DNA of 64,000 nt, taken from positions 372,001-436,000 of the forward strand of contig JACVCC010000003.1 of assembly GCA_016742215.1 (NCBI GenBank), in the 5' to 3' direction. This document shows positions 1 to 9,114 of the stretch, piece after piece. The DNA is from Brevundimonas sp. (GTDB lineage: Bacteria; Pseudomonadota; Alphaproteobacteria; Caulobacterales; Caulobacteraceae). Position 1 is the stretch's first letter. Every line of letters begins with the position of its first letter. Made by a program: the position numbers and the translations under genes. The notes beneath the pieces were generated by a model, which searched no databases, was not told the DNA's origin, and saw nothing but the letters and a program-made list of their open reading frames with translations.

Positions 1-487
1 AGAAGGTGCGGTCGTTCCCGGTCGGCCCCGGTTGCGCGCGCTGAACCATCAGGGCGCGGGGCTGGCCGGCGCCGTGATCGGGGAGGGCGGCGATGACCCG
101 GATGTCCGGTTCGGCCAGCAGGCGGCTCCACCAGCTGGAGGAGGGGCTCAAGTCCAGCAGGGCCCGGGCGCCGTCGCGCACCGCGGCGAACGCGGTATCG
201 GGTCTGGCTGCGAGACGGGCGACCAGACCGTAGCGGTCGGCGGCAAGCACCTGACTGGCGGGACCCCACACAACCAGTGGCGCGCCTGAGGCGGCGTCGA
301 CGCGTCCCAGCACCGAGCGGATGGCGGCGATCTGCGGCGGGGTCAGACCCGCCAGCGTTTCGCGAAGGGCGATGGCGTCCGCGTCGACCGTGTCGCGCTG
401 GCCGGCGGCGATCCGAGCCTTCACGGCCTCGGTGATGGCCCGGTCCAGCGCCAGACGTTCGTTGTCGCGAGGCGGCTCTCTCAGCAT
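1..487 (-). CDS. Chorismate-mutase-like protein (partial, 3' end outside window)
   Basis: The ATG at 487-485 shares one base with the TGA of the DUF2125 gene upstream (TGATG), so the two are co-transcribed and probably translationally coupled. About 162 codons are visible and the frame runs off the left edge. The N-terminus is helical and charged, and a later part reads VVWGP and LLDLSPSSSWW. It resembles from memory proteins annotated as chorismate mutase in Caulobacterales, often beside aromatic amino-acid genes, but I see no clear catalytic signature. The reading frame is well supported and the function is a guess. Confidence 0.6.
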   Translation of the reverse strand, partial: MLREPPRDNERLALDRAITEAVKARIAAGQRDTVDADAIALRETLAGLTPPQIAAIRSVLGRVDAASGAPLVVWGPASQVLAADRYGLVARLAARPDTAFAAVRDGARALLDLSPSSSWWSRLLAEPDIRVIAALPDHGAGQPRALMVQRAQPGPTGNDRTF

Positions 488-1530
488 CAGAACAGCCGCG
501 GCGCCGGCGCCAGGGCGAACGGCCCCAGCCAGGTCCGGCCGTCGCGGAAGCGGATTGTCAGATCGACCGGGCGGTCGCCCTGGATTGCTGTGGCGGCGGC
601 GGCTCCGGCGGCCCCGACGCGGTTGACCGCGCCCTCCTGCGATCCGGCGAGACCCGAAATCGCGGCGCCCGGCGCTTCCGCGTTGAGCGCCAGGTCACCT
701 TGCAGACGGCCGTCCGGACCGGCGGACAGGCCCTCGCTGAGGACACGGGCGCGGCTCTCGCCGGCGATCAGTTCGCCCCGGACGTCGGTCAGGCGGCCGC
801 CGGCCTCGGTCCAGGCGGAGAAGACCCCTGCCGCATTGGGTCCGGCCAAGCGGCTGGCTTCCTGGACCACGCCCTCCAGCCTCAGGGTCAGCTGGCCTTG
901 CCGGGTCGCGCCCTCGACCGGTCCGCCCGGACGCCCCCGGGCGTCCTGAAGGTTGAACAGGACATCGACGGCGTCGGCGTCCTCATTCTCGCGATGGGGG
1001 CGCGCCTCGAACTGGATCCGGTCGGCCGAGGCGATCGGGAAGGGCTGGGCGTCTTCGTGTGCCGTGAAGACCGGCCGGATCATTTCGACGCGCAGGTCCG
1101 GGAAACGTTCGCGCAGATGGCTGACGCTGAAACGCAGGCCATCGCCACGGACGCCGACCCGGCCCTTGTCCGCGCGGGCCAGGGTCAGGCCATCGGTGGC
1201 CACCACCACCCAGTGGTCAGGGTTCCACGCATTGGCTTCTGCCACCAGCTCGGGAGCAGACAGTCCGTGTCCGGACGGCGCCACGATCTCGGCGTGGGGG
1301 ATGGCGACGCGGGCGCGGAAAGGCCAGCCGGTGGTCGTTACCTCGGCGTGGTTGATGGTCCAGCCGTTCTGCCGCAGCGCCGCTACCTGGGCGTCGAGGC
1401 GGGTCTCGATCTGCTGCACCAGATAGAACCACCACGCCGTCCAGACGACGAGCACGATGCCCGCGATGGTGAAAGGCACGACGATGCCACGGCGGGAATG
1501 ACGTTGGGGGCGTTCGCTATCGTTGGTCAT
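487..1530 (-). CDS. DUF2125 domain-containing membrane-anchored protein
   Basis: A 347-residue protein with a basic N-terminus followed by one hydrophobic segment at about residues 15-37, so it is probably anchored in the inner membrane with a large periplasmic part. The repetitive beta-strand-like body, with pieces such as GWPFRARVAIPHAEI, matches the alphaproteobacterial DUF2125 family, whose role is unknown. It overlaps the start of the next gene by one base. The start has no strong ribosome site but puts the membrane segment where expected. Confidence 0.8.
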   Translation of the reverse strand: MTNDSERPQRHSRRGIVVPFTIAGIVLVVWTAWWFYLVQQIETRLDAQVAALRQNGWTINHAEVTTTGWPFRARVAIPHAEIVAPSGHGLSAPELVAEANAWNPDHWVVVATDGLTLARADKGRVGVRGDGLRFSVSHLRERFPDLRVEMIRPVFTAHEDAQPFPIASADRIQFEARPHRENEDADAVDVLFNLQDARGRPGGPVEGATRQGQLTLRLEGVVQEASRLAGPNAAGVFSAWTEAGGRLTDVRGELIAGESRARVLSEGLSAGPDGRLQGDLALNAEAPGAAISGLAGSQEGAVNRVGAAGAAAATAIQGDRPVDLTIRFRDGRTWLGPFALAPAPRLF

Positions 1531-1647
1531 TCAGGATCTGGCGCAAAAAACCGGGGTCGGAAATCTGGAACGTCTGAACCGCGAACCGGAGCCGTGAAAA
1601 AGGCGATTCGGGCGTCTTTCTATGGTGAAGCTGCCATCCGGTGACAA

Positions 1648-1673
1648 GCGCCCGTGGCAGGGAACACGGGCGC
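1648..1673. other. GC-rich hairpin in the leader of the VOC gene
   Basis: A perfect 9-base inverted repeat (1648-1656 with 1665-1673) and an 8-base loop lie about 40 bases upstream of the VOC start. No T-run follows, so it is not a standard terminator. It may be a leader structure, or the end of a transcript entering from elsewhere. Confidence 0.4.
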
Positions 1674-1713
1674 CAGGCGGCCGTTCGCCTGTCGGAACAA
1701 ACGGGAGCACGCT

Positions 1714-2148
1714 ATGGAAACCCAGTCCCTGCATCGGGGTCGTCTGATCGATCACATCCAGCTGGTGGTCGCCGACCTCTCGGCCTCGCGCCGATTCTAC
1801 GACGCCGTCTTCGAGACGCTGGGCGTGCCGCTGGGCGGCGAGGCCGAGAGCTTTTTCTGGGTCGACGAACTGTTCGTCTCCAGCGCTGACAGTGTGGCCG
1901 CGGCGGGCAAGCTGACCGGCCGGTACCACCTCGCCTTTCAGGCCGCCGACCGGGCTATGGTCGAGGCCTTCCACAAGGCGGGCCTGGCGGCGGGCGGCAA
2001 GGATAACGGCGCGCCGGGCGAGCGGCCCTATCACCCCGGCTACTATGCCGCCTTCCTGATCGACCCGGACGGCAACAACATCGAGGCGGTCTTCCACGGC
2101 GAGGCCCGACGGTCGGCGCCGAGCGTGGAGATCAATTTCGAAGGCTAG
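1714..2148 (+). CDS. VOC (glyoxalase/bleomycin-resistance fold) family protein
   Basis: A 144-residue single-domain protein. The opening DHIQLVVADLSASRRFYDAVF and the late stretch DPDGNNIEAVFHG are the paired metal-site strands of the vicinal oxygen chelate superfamily: His near residue 10 and Glu near the end. Members include glyoxalases, dioxygenases and resistance proteins, and the substrate cannot be read from sequence. The ATG at 1714 is preferred over an in-frame upstream ATG at 1654 because GGGAG lies 6 bases before it and the homology begins at once. It stands alone, divergent from the DUF2125 gene. Confidence 0.85.
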   Translation: METQSLHRGRLIDHIQLVVADLSASRRFYDAVFETLGVPLGGEAESFFWVDELFVSSADSVAAAGKLTGRYHLAFQAADRAMVEAFHKAGLAAGGKDNGAPGERPYHPGYYAAFLIDPDGNNIEAVFHGEARRSAPSVEINFEG

Positions 2149-2150
2149 GG

Positions 2151-2240
2151 ACTAGGTTCTAGGGGTTAGGGATTAGGGAAGAAGGTATTGAGGAGCTGAG
2201 GCCAGCTAGCAATGGCCTAGCCCCTAGCCCCTAGCCCCTC
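2151..2240. repeat. CTAGGGGTTAGGG / CCCCTAG imperfect inverted repeat
   Basis: Between the convergent ends of the VOC and DinG genes lie G-rich CTAGG/TTAGGG units (2151-2177) facing C-rich CCCCTAG units repeated three times (2216-2238). The arms can fold into a long imperfect hairpin. The C-rich arm runs into the last codons of the helicase gene. It could stop transcription from both sides, but there is no T-run. Confidence 0.6.
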
Positions 2241-5121
2241 CCAGAAACCCGCCAACCAGCTCCACCGCCTCGGCCAGGCCCATGCGCAGGACCTCGGTTC
2301 CGGGTGGGAGGCTGGCGAACAGGCGGGTGGGGCAGGCGGCGTCCAGCATGACGAAGACGCCCTTGTCGTCGGCCCGCCGGATCAGGCGGCCGAAGGCCTG
2401 CGCCATGCGGGCGCGGGCCAGGGCGTCGTCATAGGCCCGGCCCTGCGCCGACGAGCCGCCGAACCGCTCGCGCCGCGCCTTGTGCAGCAGGTCCGGACGC
2501 GGCCACGGCACGCGGTCGAAGGCGAGGATGCGCAGGGATCGACCCGGTACGTCCACCCCGTCCCTGACCGCGTCTGTGCCCAGAAGGCAGCTGTCCTGCT
2601 CGGCCCGGAAGACGTCGACGAGGGCGCCGACTTCCAGCGGATCGACGTGCTGGGCGTAGAGCGGAATGCCCTGCTTCGCGAGATCGGGACCCAGCCGCTC
2701 ATAGACCGCCTTCAGCCGACGGATGGCGGTGAACAGGCCGACGCCGCCGCCGCCTGCCGCGAGGAAGAGTTCGCGCATGGCGGCCGCGGTCTGGCGGGCG
2801 TCGTCCTTGATCAGGTCGTTGACGACGATGACCCGGCTGTTCTCGGCATAGTCGAACGGGCTCTCGACCTTCAGCGTTCGCGCCGGCTCGATCAGGCGGG
2901 CCGCGCCGGTGCGCAGGCGGGCGAGGTCGAAGGGGTCCTCCGCCATCGGATCGGACAGGGTGGCCGAGGTCACCAGAACCCCGTGCGAGGGCATGACCAC
3001 CGCAGCCTCCAGCGGCACGGTCGGGTCGATCCAGTGGCGGCGCAGGGCGACATCGTGGATGCGGCCGAAGGCGGCCTCGGCCGACAGCCAATCGACGAAA
3101 TCCGGGTCCGGCTCGCCCGTGTCCGCATCCAGCGCCGCCAGCATCGAGCGCCAGCCCGGCAGGGTCATGCGGGCACGCCGGTCCAGTCCGCGCAGGGCGC
3201 CCTCGATGCGCGCGCGCGAGGCGCCGTCCAGCTCGACCGACTCGTCGTCGAGGATGTCTTCCAGATGCCGGGACAGGGCCAGCAGCGGCGCCTCGACGGC
3301 CGCCAGCGCCTTGGCCGCATCACGCGCCGTCTCCAGAACGGGATCGGTGACCGGACGCAGGCTGCACTCCATGCCGAACTCGATGCCGCCGGGACCGCCG
3401 CCTTCGCTGGTCCGCGCCCGCAGCTGCTCCAGCGCGGCGACGAGGAAACGCTCGACCGGGCCGATCGGATTGACCTCGCCCGAGGCCGGGGCGATGCGGG
3501 CCGACACGCCCTCGCCGGGCAACTGGGTCGCGGCGTGCATGGCGTCCTGCAGGGATTTCCGCGCCGCCTCGTTGTCGGCACACAGGTCCCCCAGCCGTTG
3601 CTCAAGCCCCCTTCCGCGCCGGCCGCGTCCCTCCGGCCCGCGGATCCAGCGACGCAGCTCGGCGGCTTCCTGCCCGGACAGGCAGGCGGAGAAGGCGCTG
3701 TCGGCGGCGTCGAACAGATGGTGCCCCTCGTCGAAGACGATGCGCTTCAGAGCCGCCGTTTCGCCGTCCTGCTTCAGCCCCCGCGCCGAACGGGCGCCGT
3801 CGAAGGCGGCCTGAGTCATGACCAGCGCATGGTTGGCGACGACGAGGTCGGCCTTGCGGCTGGCGCGGATGGTCTTTTCGACGAAACAGGTCCGGTAGTG
3901 CGGGCAGGCGGCGTGCACGCACTCGCCGCGCCGGTCCACGAGGTTGCCGGCGCTGGCTTGCTGGCTCGGGGCCACTGCGAACAGGCTGGGCAGCCAGCCG
4001 GGGAAGTCGCCGCCGGTCATGTCCCCGTCGCGGCTGTGCAGGGCCCAGCGGGCGGCCAGCGCCACGCCGATCAGGTCGCCGTTCCCCAGCTGCGCGGCCT
4101 GCACCATTTCCTGCAGGTTCAGCAGGCAAAGATAGTTCTCGCGCCCCTTGCGCACGACGGCCTTGCGCTTGCGCTCGGCCGGGTCGGGCCACAGGGCGGC
4201 GCTCTCGCGGTCGATCTGTCGTTGCAGGGCGCGGGTGTAGGTCGAGACCCAGGCCGCGCCGGCGTTTCGCTCGGCCCACAGGCTTGCGGGAGCCAGATAG
4301 CCAAGCGTCTTGCCTGTGCCGGTGCCCGCCTCGGCCAGCAGCATGCGCGGTCTGCCCTCCTCGTTGCGGGGCGAGAAGGCATAGGCGACCTCGGCGGCGT
4401 AGTCGGACTGGGCCGGGCGGGTTTCGTCCAGACCCGAGGCCTGCAGCAGTTTCTCCAGTCGGATGCGGGCGCTCTCGCTGTCGACGGGGGCCGAGCCGGC
4501 CTCGCCGCGCGGCGCCTCGTCCTCCCACTCCGCCAGCCGCGACCAGACGTCGAGACCCGAGCCGCGATGCTGGCGGGCGCGTAGGGGCTGGTGCTGCAGG
4601 GCGCCCGCGACGCGCCACGACCACGCCCATCCGGCGCGGCCCAGCGTCTCGTTCAGGGTGAAGGCGTCCTCGCGCAGCGGGTAGGCCGGCTCGGCGAGTT
4701 CTCTCAGCAGGGCGTCGGCGGCGGCGCGCAGGGCGGACGCCTGCGCCTCCGGTCCCTTCGGCTCGGGCTGGCCCAGGGCGAGGGCGAGCCCGGTCGGCGA
4801 GGGGGCGCAGAAGCGCGCCGGTCGGATGAAGGCGAACAGCTCCAGCACATCGAGCAGGTCTTCCGACCGCGCGGGCGGGGCGATGCCGAGACGGCGGGCG
4901 GTCAGGCTGGCGTGGGCGACCAGAACCGGGGCGGTGGTGAATGCGCCTTCCGCCGCGCCGCGCCCGATCTTGCGCGCGCCCTCCTCATCGCAGATCGCTC
5001 CCGCGCCCGGCGGCACGGCCAGAGCCGGCGGCAGCGCCAGCCACGGCTCTGCGCCGGTCAGGGCGCTGGAGGTTGCGGTGATCGAGTCGGTCGGCACGGT
5101 CGATAGATAGCGAGGAAACAC
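2224..5121 (-). CDS. ATP-dependent DNA helicase, DinG/XPD-like family
   Basis: A 965-residue superfamily 2 helicase. It has Walker A AEAGTGTGKT near residue 265, a DEGH box near 462 and the motif VI stretch QAFGRLIRR near 907. A Cys in NYLCLLN and three in CVHAACPHYRTC (about residue 400) could hold the 4Fe-4S cluster typical of DinG/XPD helicases. These enzymes unwind DNA 5' to 3' at damaged or blocked sites. The N-terminal 230 residues are extra and unassigned. The first possible start is GTG at 5121, and a second in-frame GTG lies at 5097. It is divergent from the Lhr-like helicase with only 34 bases between. Confidence 0.9.
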   Translation of the reverse strand: MFPRYLSTVPTDSITATSSALTGAEPWLALPPALAVPPGAGAICDEEGARKIGRGAAEGAFTTAPVLVAHASLTARRLGIAPPARSEDLLDVLELFAFIRPARFCAPSPTGLALALGQPEPKGPEAQASALRAAADALLRELAEPAYPLREDAFTLNETLGRAGWAWSWRVAGALQHQPLRARQHRGSGLDVWSRLAEWEDEAPRGEAGSAPVDSESARIRLEKLLQASGLDETRPAQSDYAAEVAYAFSPRNEEGRPRMLLAEAGTGTGKTLGYLAPASLWAERNAGAAWVSTYTRALQRQIDRESAALWPDPAERKRKAVVRKGRENYLCLLNLQEMVQAAQLGNGDLIGVALAARWALHSRDGDMTGGDFPGWLPSLFAVAPSQQASAGNLVDRRGECVHAACPHYRTCFVEKTIRASRKADLVVANHALVMTQAAFDGARSARGLKQDGETAALKRIVFDEGHHLFDAADSAFSACLSGQEAAELRRWIRGPEGRGRRGRGLEQRLGDLCADNEAARKSLQDAMHAATQLPGEGVSARIAPASGEVNPIGPVERFLVAALEQLRARTSEGGGPGGIEFGMECSLRPVTDPVLETARDAAKALAAVEAPLLALSRHLEDILDDESVELDGASRARIEGALRGLDRRARMTLPGWRSMLAALDADTGEPDPDFVDWLSAEAAFGRIHDVALRRHWIDPTVPLEAAVVMPSHGVLVTSATLSDPMAEDPFDLARLRTGAARLIEPARTLKVESPFDYAENSRVIVVNDLIKDDARQTAAAMRELFLAAGGGGVGLFTAIRRLKAVYERLGPDLAKQGIPLYAQHVDPLEVGALVDVFRAEQDSCLLGTDAVRDGVDVPGRSLRILAFDRVPWPRPDLLHKARRERFGGSSAQGRAYDDALARARMAQAFGRLIRRADDKGVFVMLDAACPTRLFASLPPGTEVLRMGLAEAVELVGGFLGGARG

Positions 5122-5155
5122 GTGAAACGGAACGGGAACATGCTATAGCCGCGAG

Positions 5156-7675
5156 GTGACGCCGACCGCCGTTCCAGCAACGCTTCCGCCGCTCCTCGCC
5201 GACTGGTTCGCCTCGCGCGGCTGGGCGCCGCGACGGCATCAGCTGGAGATGGTCGCGGCGGCGCAGGCCGGCTCGCACGCCCTGCTGGTCGCGCCGACCG
5301 GAGGCGGCAAGACGTTGGCGGGCTTCCTGCCGTCGCTGATCGAGTTGGCGGAGCGAGGGCCGAAGCCGGAGAGCGGGCCGGGCTCGGGCGTGCACACCCT
5401 GTATCTGTCGCCGCTGAAGGCGCTGACGACCGACGTCGAGCGCAACCTGATGACCCCGATCCGCGAGATCGGGCTGAACATCCATGTCGAGAGCCGCACC
5501 GGCGACACCAAGCAATCGAAGCGCCAGCGGCAGCGCGACTTCCCGCCGGACATCCTGCTGACCACGCCGGAGCAACTGGCCCTGCTGTGCGCCTGGGACG
5601 GCGCGCGGGCGTGGTTCGCGGACCTGAGGTGCGTGGTGCTGGACGAGGTGCACGCGATCTGGAGCGGCAAACGCGGCGACCTGCTGAACCTCGGCCTGGG
5701 CCGCCTGCAGCAGTTCGCGCCGGACCTGCGCCGCGTGGCGCTGTCGGCGACGGTCGATGACCCCGAGATGATCGCGGCGTGGCTGAGCCCCGCCGACGGT
5801 CGGGTGGAAATCGTCCTCGGCGATCCCGGTGCGCCGCCGGTGGTGGATGTGCTGGTCAGCGAGGGGCGCGTGCCGTGGGCCGGGCATACCGGCGTCCATG
5901 CGATCCCCGAGGTCTATGACGCGATCAGGCGGGCGGGGATGGCGCTGATCTTCGTCAACACGCGTTGGCAGGCCGAGTTCGTCTTTCAGGAGCTGTGGCG
6001 GATCAACGAGGACGATCTGGCCATCGCCCTGCACCACGGCTCGCTGGCGCCGGAGCAGAGGCGCAAGGTCGAGGCGGCGATGGCGCGGGGTGATCTGAAC
6101 GCCGTGGTCTGCACCTCGACGCTGGATCTGGGCATCGACTGGGGCGACGTGGATCTGGTCATCCAGCTGGCGGCGCCCAAGGGAGCGTCACGGCTGGTGC
6201 AGCGGATCGGACGGGCCAACCACAGGCTGGACGAGCCGTCCCGCGCCCTGATGGTCCCCGCCAGCCGGTTCGAGATGCTGGAGTGCCAGGCCGCGCGCGA
6301 GGCGGTGGCCGAGAACGCCTTCGACTGGGAGCCGGTGCACACCGGCACGCTCGACACCTTGGCCCAGCACGTCATGGGCTGCGCCTGTTCCGAGCCGTTC
6401 GCGCTGGATGATCTGTATGCGGAGATTGTCGGCTGCTACCCCTACCGCGACCTCAGCTACGCGCAGTTCGAGGAGGTCGTCGATCTGGTGGCGACCGGCG
6501 GCTACGCGCTGCGGACCTATGAGCGGTTCGCGCGGATTGTGCGGACGCAGGACGGCCGCTGGAAGGTCAGGAACGCCCAGACGGCGCAGCGGCACCGGAT
6601 GAACGTCGGCGCCATCGTCTCGGCGGCCAACCTGAACGTCCGCGTCGGCTCGCGCCGGGCGGGCGGCAAGGCCATGGTCGGCGGGCGCAAGATCGGCGAG
6701 GCCGAGGAGTGGTATTTCGAGCAGATGTCGCCGGGCGACACCTTCGTCTTCGCCGGACAGGTCTGGGCCTTCCAGGGCATCTCGGGCACCGACGCTCTGG
6801 TGACAGCCGCTGTCGACAAGGACCCGCGCATCCCGTCCTACGGCGGGTCCAAGTTTCCGCTGGGCACCTCGCTGGCCGAGCGGGTGCGCGACATGATCCA
6901 GGATCGCGACCACTGGCGGGTCCTGCCCCATGACGTGCAGGAGTGGCTGGAACTACAGGAGACGCTTTCGGTCATCCCCAAGGCCGGGGCGATGCTGGTC
7001 GAGACCTTCCCGCGGGGGACGCGCAACTTCCTTGTCGCCTATCCCTTCGAGGGGCGGTTGGCGCACACCACCCTGGCCATGCTCCTGACCCGGCGGCTGG
7101 ACCGGCTGAACGTCGGGCCGCTGGGCTTTGTGGTGACCGACTATTCGCTGGCCATCTGGTCGATCAGGCCGATGGACGGTCTGGACCTCGACGCCCTGTT
7201 CGAGCCGGACATGCTGGGCGACGATCTGGAGGCGTGGCTGGAGGAGAGCTTCATGATGAAGCGTACCTTCCGCAATTGCGCCCTCATCTCCGGCTTGATC
7301 GAACAGCGCCAGCCGGGGGCCGAGAAGACCGGCCGGCAGGTGACCTTCTCAACCGATCTGATCTACGACGTGCTCCGCCGCCACCAGCCCGATCACCTGC
7401 TGCTCCGCACCGCCCGCGCCGACGCGGCCTCGGGCCTGCTGGACGTCGGCCGGCTGGGTCAGATGCTGGGCCGCATTCAGGGGAACATCACCCACCAGTC
7501 GCTGGAGCGGCCCTCGCCTTTCAGCGTGCCGGTGCTGGTGCAGATCGGGCGCGAGCGGGTCGGCGGCGGAGCGGCCGAGATGATCCTGTCCGAGACCGCC
7601 ATGGACTTCGCCGAGGAGACCCTGATCGCCGAGGTCATGGCCGATGCGCCGCCCGAGCTGGAGGGCGCGGCGTGA
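5156..7675 (+). CDS. Ligase-associated DNA damage response DEXH-box helicase (Lhr-like)
   Basis: An 839-residue helicase with Walker A APTGGGKT near residue 49, DEVH near 163, STLDLGIDW near 321 and QRIGRANH near 348, followed by a long Lhr-type winged-helix and C-terminal region. Size and partner match the helicase normally encoded with an ATP-dependent DNA ligase, an exonuclease and PdeM. It starts with GTG at 5156 and its stop overlaps the pdeM start (GTGA), so the two are coupled. No ligase or exonuclease gene is in the window. Confidence 0.9.
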   Translation: MTPTAVPATLPPLLADWFASRGWAPRRHQLEMVAAAQAGSHALLVAPTGGGKTLAGFLPSLIELAERGPKPESGPGSGVHTLYLSPLKALTTDVERNLMTPIREIGLNIHVESRTGDTKQSKRQRQRDFPPDILLTTPEQLALLCAWDGARAWFADLRCVVLDEVHAIWSGKRGDLLNLGLGRLQQFAPDLRRVALSATVDDPEMIAAWLSPADGRVEIVLGDPGAPPVVDVLVSEGRVPWAGHTGVHAIPEVYDAIRRAGMALIFVNTRWQAEFVFQELWRINEDDLAIALHHGSLAPEQRRKVEAAMARGDLNAVVCTSTLDLGIDWGDVDLVIQLAAPKGASRLVQRIGRANHRLDEPSRALMVPASRFEMLECQAAREAVAENAFDWEPVHTGTLDTLAQHVMGCACSEPFALDDLYAEIVGCYPYRDLSYAQFEEVVDLVATGGYALRTYERFARIVRTQDGRWKVRNAQTAQRHRMNVGAIVSAANLNVRVGSRRAGGKAMVGGRKIGEAEEWYFEQMSPGDTFVFAGQVWAFQGISGTDALVTAAVDKDPRIPSYGGSKFPLGTSLAERVRDMIQDRDHWRVLPHDVQEWLELQETLSVIPKAGAMLVETFPRGTRNFLVAYPFEGRLAHTTLAMLLTRRLDRLNVGPLGFVVTDYSLAIWSIRPMDGLDLDALFEPDMLGDDLEAWLEESFMMKRTFRNCALISGLIEQRQPGAEKTGRQVTFSTDLIYDVLRRHQPDHLLLRTARADAASGLLDVGRLGQMLGRIQGNITHQSLERPSPFSVPVLVQIGRERVGGGAAEMILSETAMDFAEETLIAEVMADAPPELEGAA

Positions 7676-8403
7676 ACGCGGCCCTGCGCGAGACCCTGAC
7701 CCCCTTCCGCCATCCGTGCGGCGGACTGAAGGTGCGGGTGAACGGCGAGGCCTGCGTGCTGCGCTGCTCGGGCGCGCTATGGGTTCCGGCGCAGCGGACC
7801 CTGATCGCCTCGGACCTCCACCTCGAGAAGGGGTCGGCCTTCGCCGTGCGCGGCCAGATGCTGCCGCCCTACGACAGCCCGGCGACGCTGGCCAAGCTGG
7901 AGGCCGAGATCGAGGCGCTGGATCCGGCGACGGTGGTCCTGCTGGGCGACAGCTTCCACGATGCGAAGGCGGTCGATCGCCTGGCGACGGACGATCTGGC
8001 GCGATTGACGCGACTGGCCGCCGGTCGGGACTGGATCTGGCTGGAGGGCAACCACGATCTGGTCGCCCTGGCTGGGGCGCTGGACGCCCTGCCGGGCCGG
8101 GTGGTGACGACCATGACGATGGGCGCCCTGACCCTGATCCACGAGCCGCAGCCGGGCGAGGCTGTCGGTGAGGTTGCGGGCCACCTCCACCCCGCCGCCC
8201 GCGTCGCCGCCTATGGCCGAGGCGTGCGCCGGCCCTGTTTCGTCACGGACGGCCGCCGCCTGATCATGCCGGCCTTCGGCGCCTTCACCGGCGGGCTGGA
8301 TGTGAGGGACGTCGCCGTCGCGGGCCTGTTCGCCTCCGCGCCGATGGTCGCTGCGCTGGGACGGGACAAGGTCCACGCGCTGAGTTGGGACGCCTTGCGT
8401 TAG
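7672..8403 (+). CDS. pdeM: Ligase-associated DNA damage response endonuclease PdeM
   Basis: A 243-residue calcineurin-like metallophosphoesterase. The metal-binding motifs are SDLHLEKG near residue 47, GDSFHD near 92, GNHD near 126, and GHLHP further on. The family is known from the bacterial cluster of ligase, Lhr-like helicase and exonuclease. The GTG start at 7672 overlaps the helicase stop, which fixes it despite a longer open frame upstream. Its stop overlaps the stop of the convergent plsC gene. Confidence 0.88.
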   Translation: MNAALRETLTPFRHPCGGLKVRVNGEACVLRCSGALWVPAQRTLIASDLHLEKGSAFAVRGQMLPPYDSPATLAKLEAEIEALDPATVVLLGDSFHDAKAVDRLATDDLARLTRLAAGRDWIWLEGNHDLVALAGALDALPGRVVTTMTMGALTLIHEPQPGEAVGEVAGHLHPAARVAAYGRGVRRPCFVTDGRRLIMPAFGAFTGGLDVRDVAVAGLFASAPMVAALGRDKVHALSWDALR

Positions 8404-9113
8404 GCCTTCGGCGTCCGCAGCGCCGCCGATGCCGTTTCGACGCTGTCTTCCAGCCGCTTCATGAAATCGGCGCGTTTCAGGCCGGCGGGGATGGGGGGCA
8501 GGAACTCGAACACCACCGTGCCCGGATAGCGACGGAAGCCGTGGGCCGGCCAGTGGACACCGGAGTTGGTGGCGACCGGGTGGCAGGCGACCTCGAGGTC
8601 ACGATAGATGGCGGCGACGCCGGGCTTGTAGTCGGCGGGCGCCCCGACCGGGGCGCGGGTCCCTTCCGGGAAGATCACGATCTGGCGGCCCTCGGCCAGC
8701 CGGGCGCGGGCGTGGCGAACCATGTCCTTGAGCGCCTTGGCGTGGGCCGAGCGGTCGACCGGGATCATCTTCGTCTTCCAGGCGAACCAGCCGAAGAAGG
8801 GCAGGGGCATCAGCTCCTTCTTCAGGACGAAACAGGCGTCATCCAGAACGGCGAAGGGGGCGATGACGTCCAGCATCCCCTGATGCTTGGGCGCGACGAG
8901 GGCGGGGCCGGCCGGACGATGCTCGAGTCCGCGAAACTCGACCTTCACCCCGGCGATCCAGCGCAGGCCGAACAGCACGAAGCGGGCCCACAGCTTGATC
9001 ACGCCCATCGCGTAGCGGTGCGGCATCAGCAGGGCGGGCGACAGGCCGACGGCGTAGATCACCATCGACAGATAGAGCCACAGAATGAAGATCAGGGACC
9101 GGACGCTCGTCAC
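8400..9113 (-). CDS. plsC: 1-acyl-sn-glycerol-3-phosphate acyltransferase (PlsC family)
   Basis: A 237-residue membrane-associated acyltransferase that adds the second acyl chain to make phosphatidic acid. An N-terminal hydrophobic segment is followed by the HX4D catalytic motif (HQGMLD) near residue 74 and the FPEGTR substrate motif near 144. It starts with GTG at 9113, one base after the YdcF stop, so it is the last gene of a block read ftsE-ftsX-ydcF-plsC. Other LPLAT acyl acceptors are possible. Confidence 0.87.
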   Translation of the reverse strand: MTSVRSLIFILWLYLSMVIYAVGLSPALLMPHRYAMGVIKLWARFVLFGLRWIAGVKVEFRGLEHRPAGPALVAPKHQGMLDVIAPFAVLDDACFVLKKELMPLPFFGWFAWKTKMIPVDRSAHAKALKDMVRHARARLAEGRQIVIFPEGTRAPVGAPADYKPGVAAIYRDLEVACHPVATNSGVHWPAHGFRRYPGTVVFEFLPPIPAGLKRADFMKRLEDSVETASAALRTPKA

Positions 9114-9114
9114 G

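Noticed and set aside
2151..2240. Telomere or linear replicon end
   Set aside because: The TTAGGG-like units are few and interior, and both flanks are ordinary genes.
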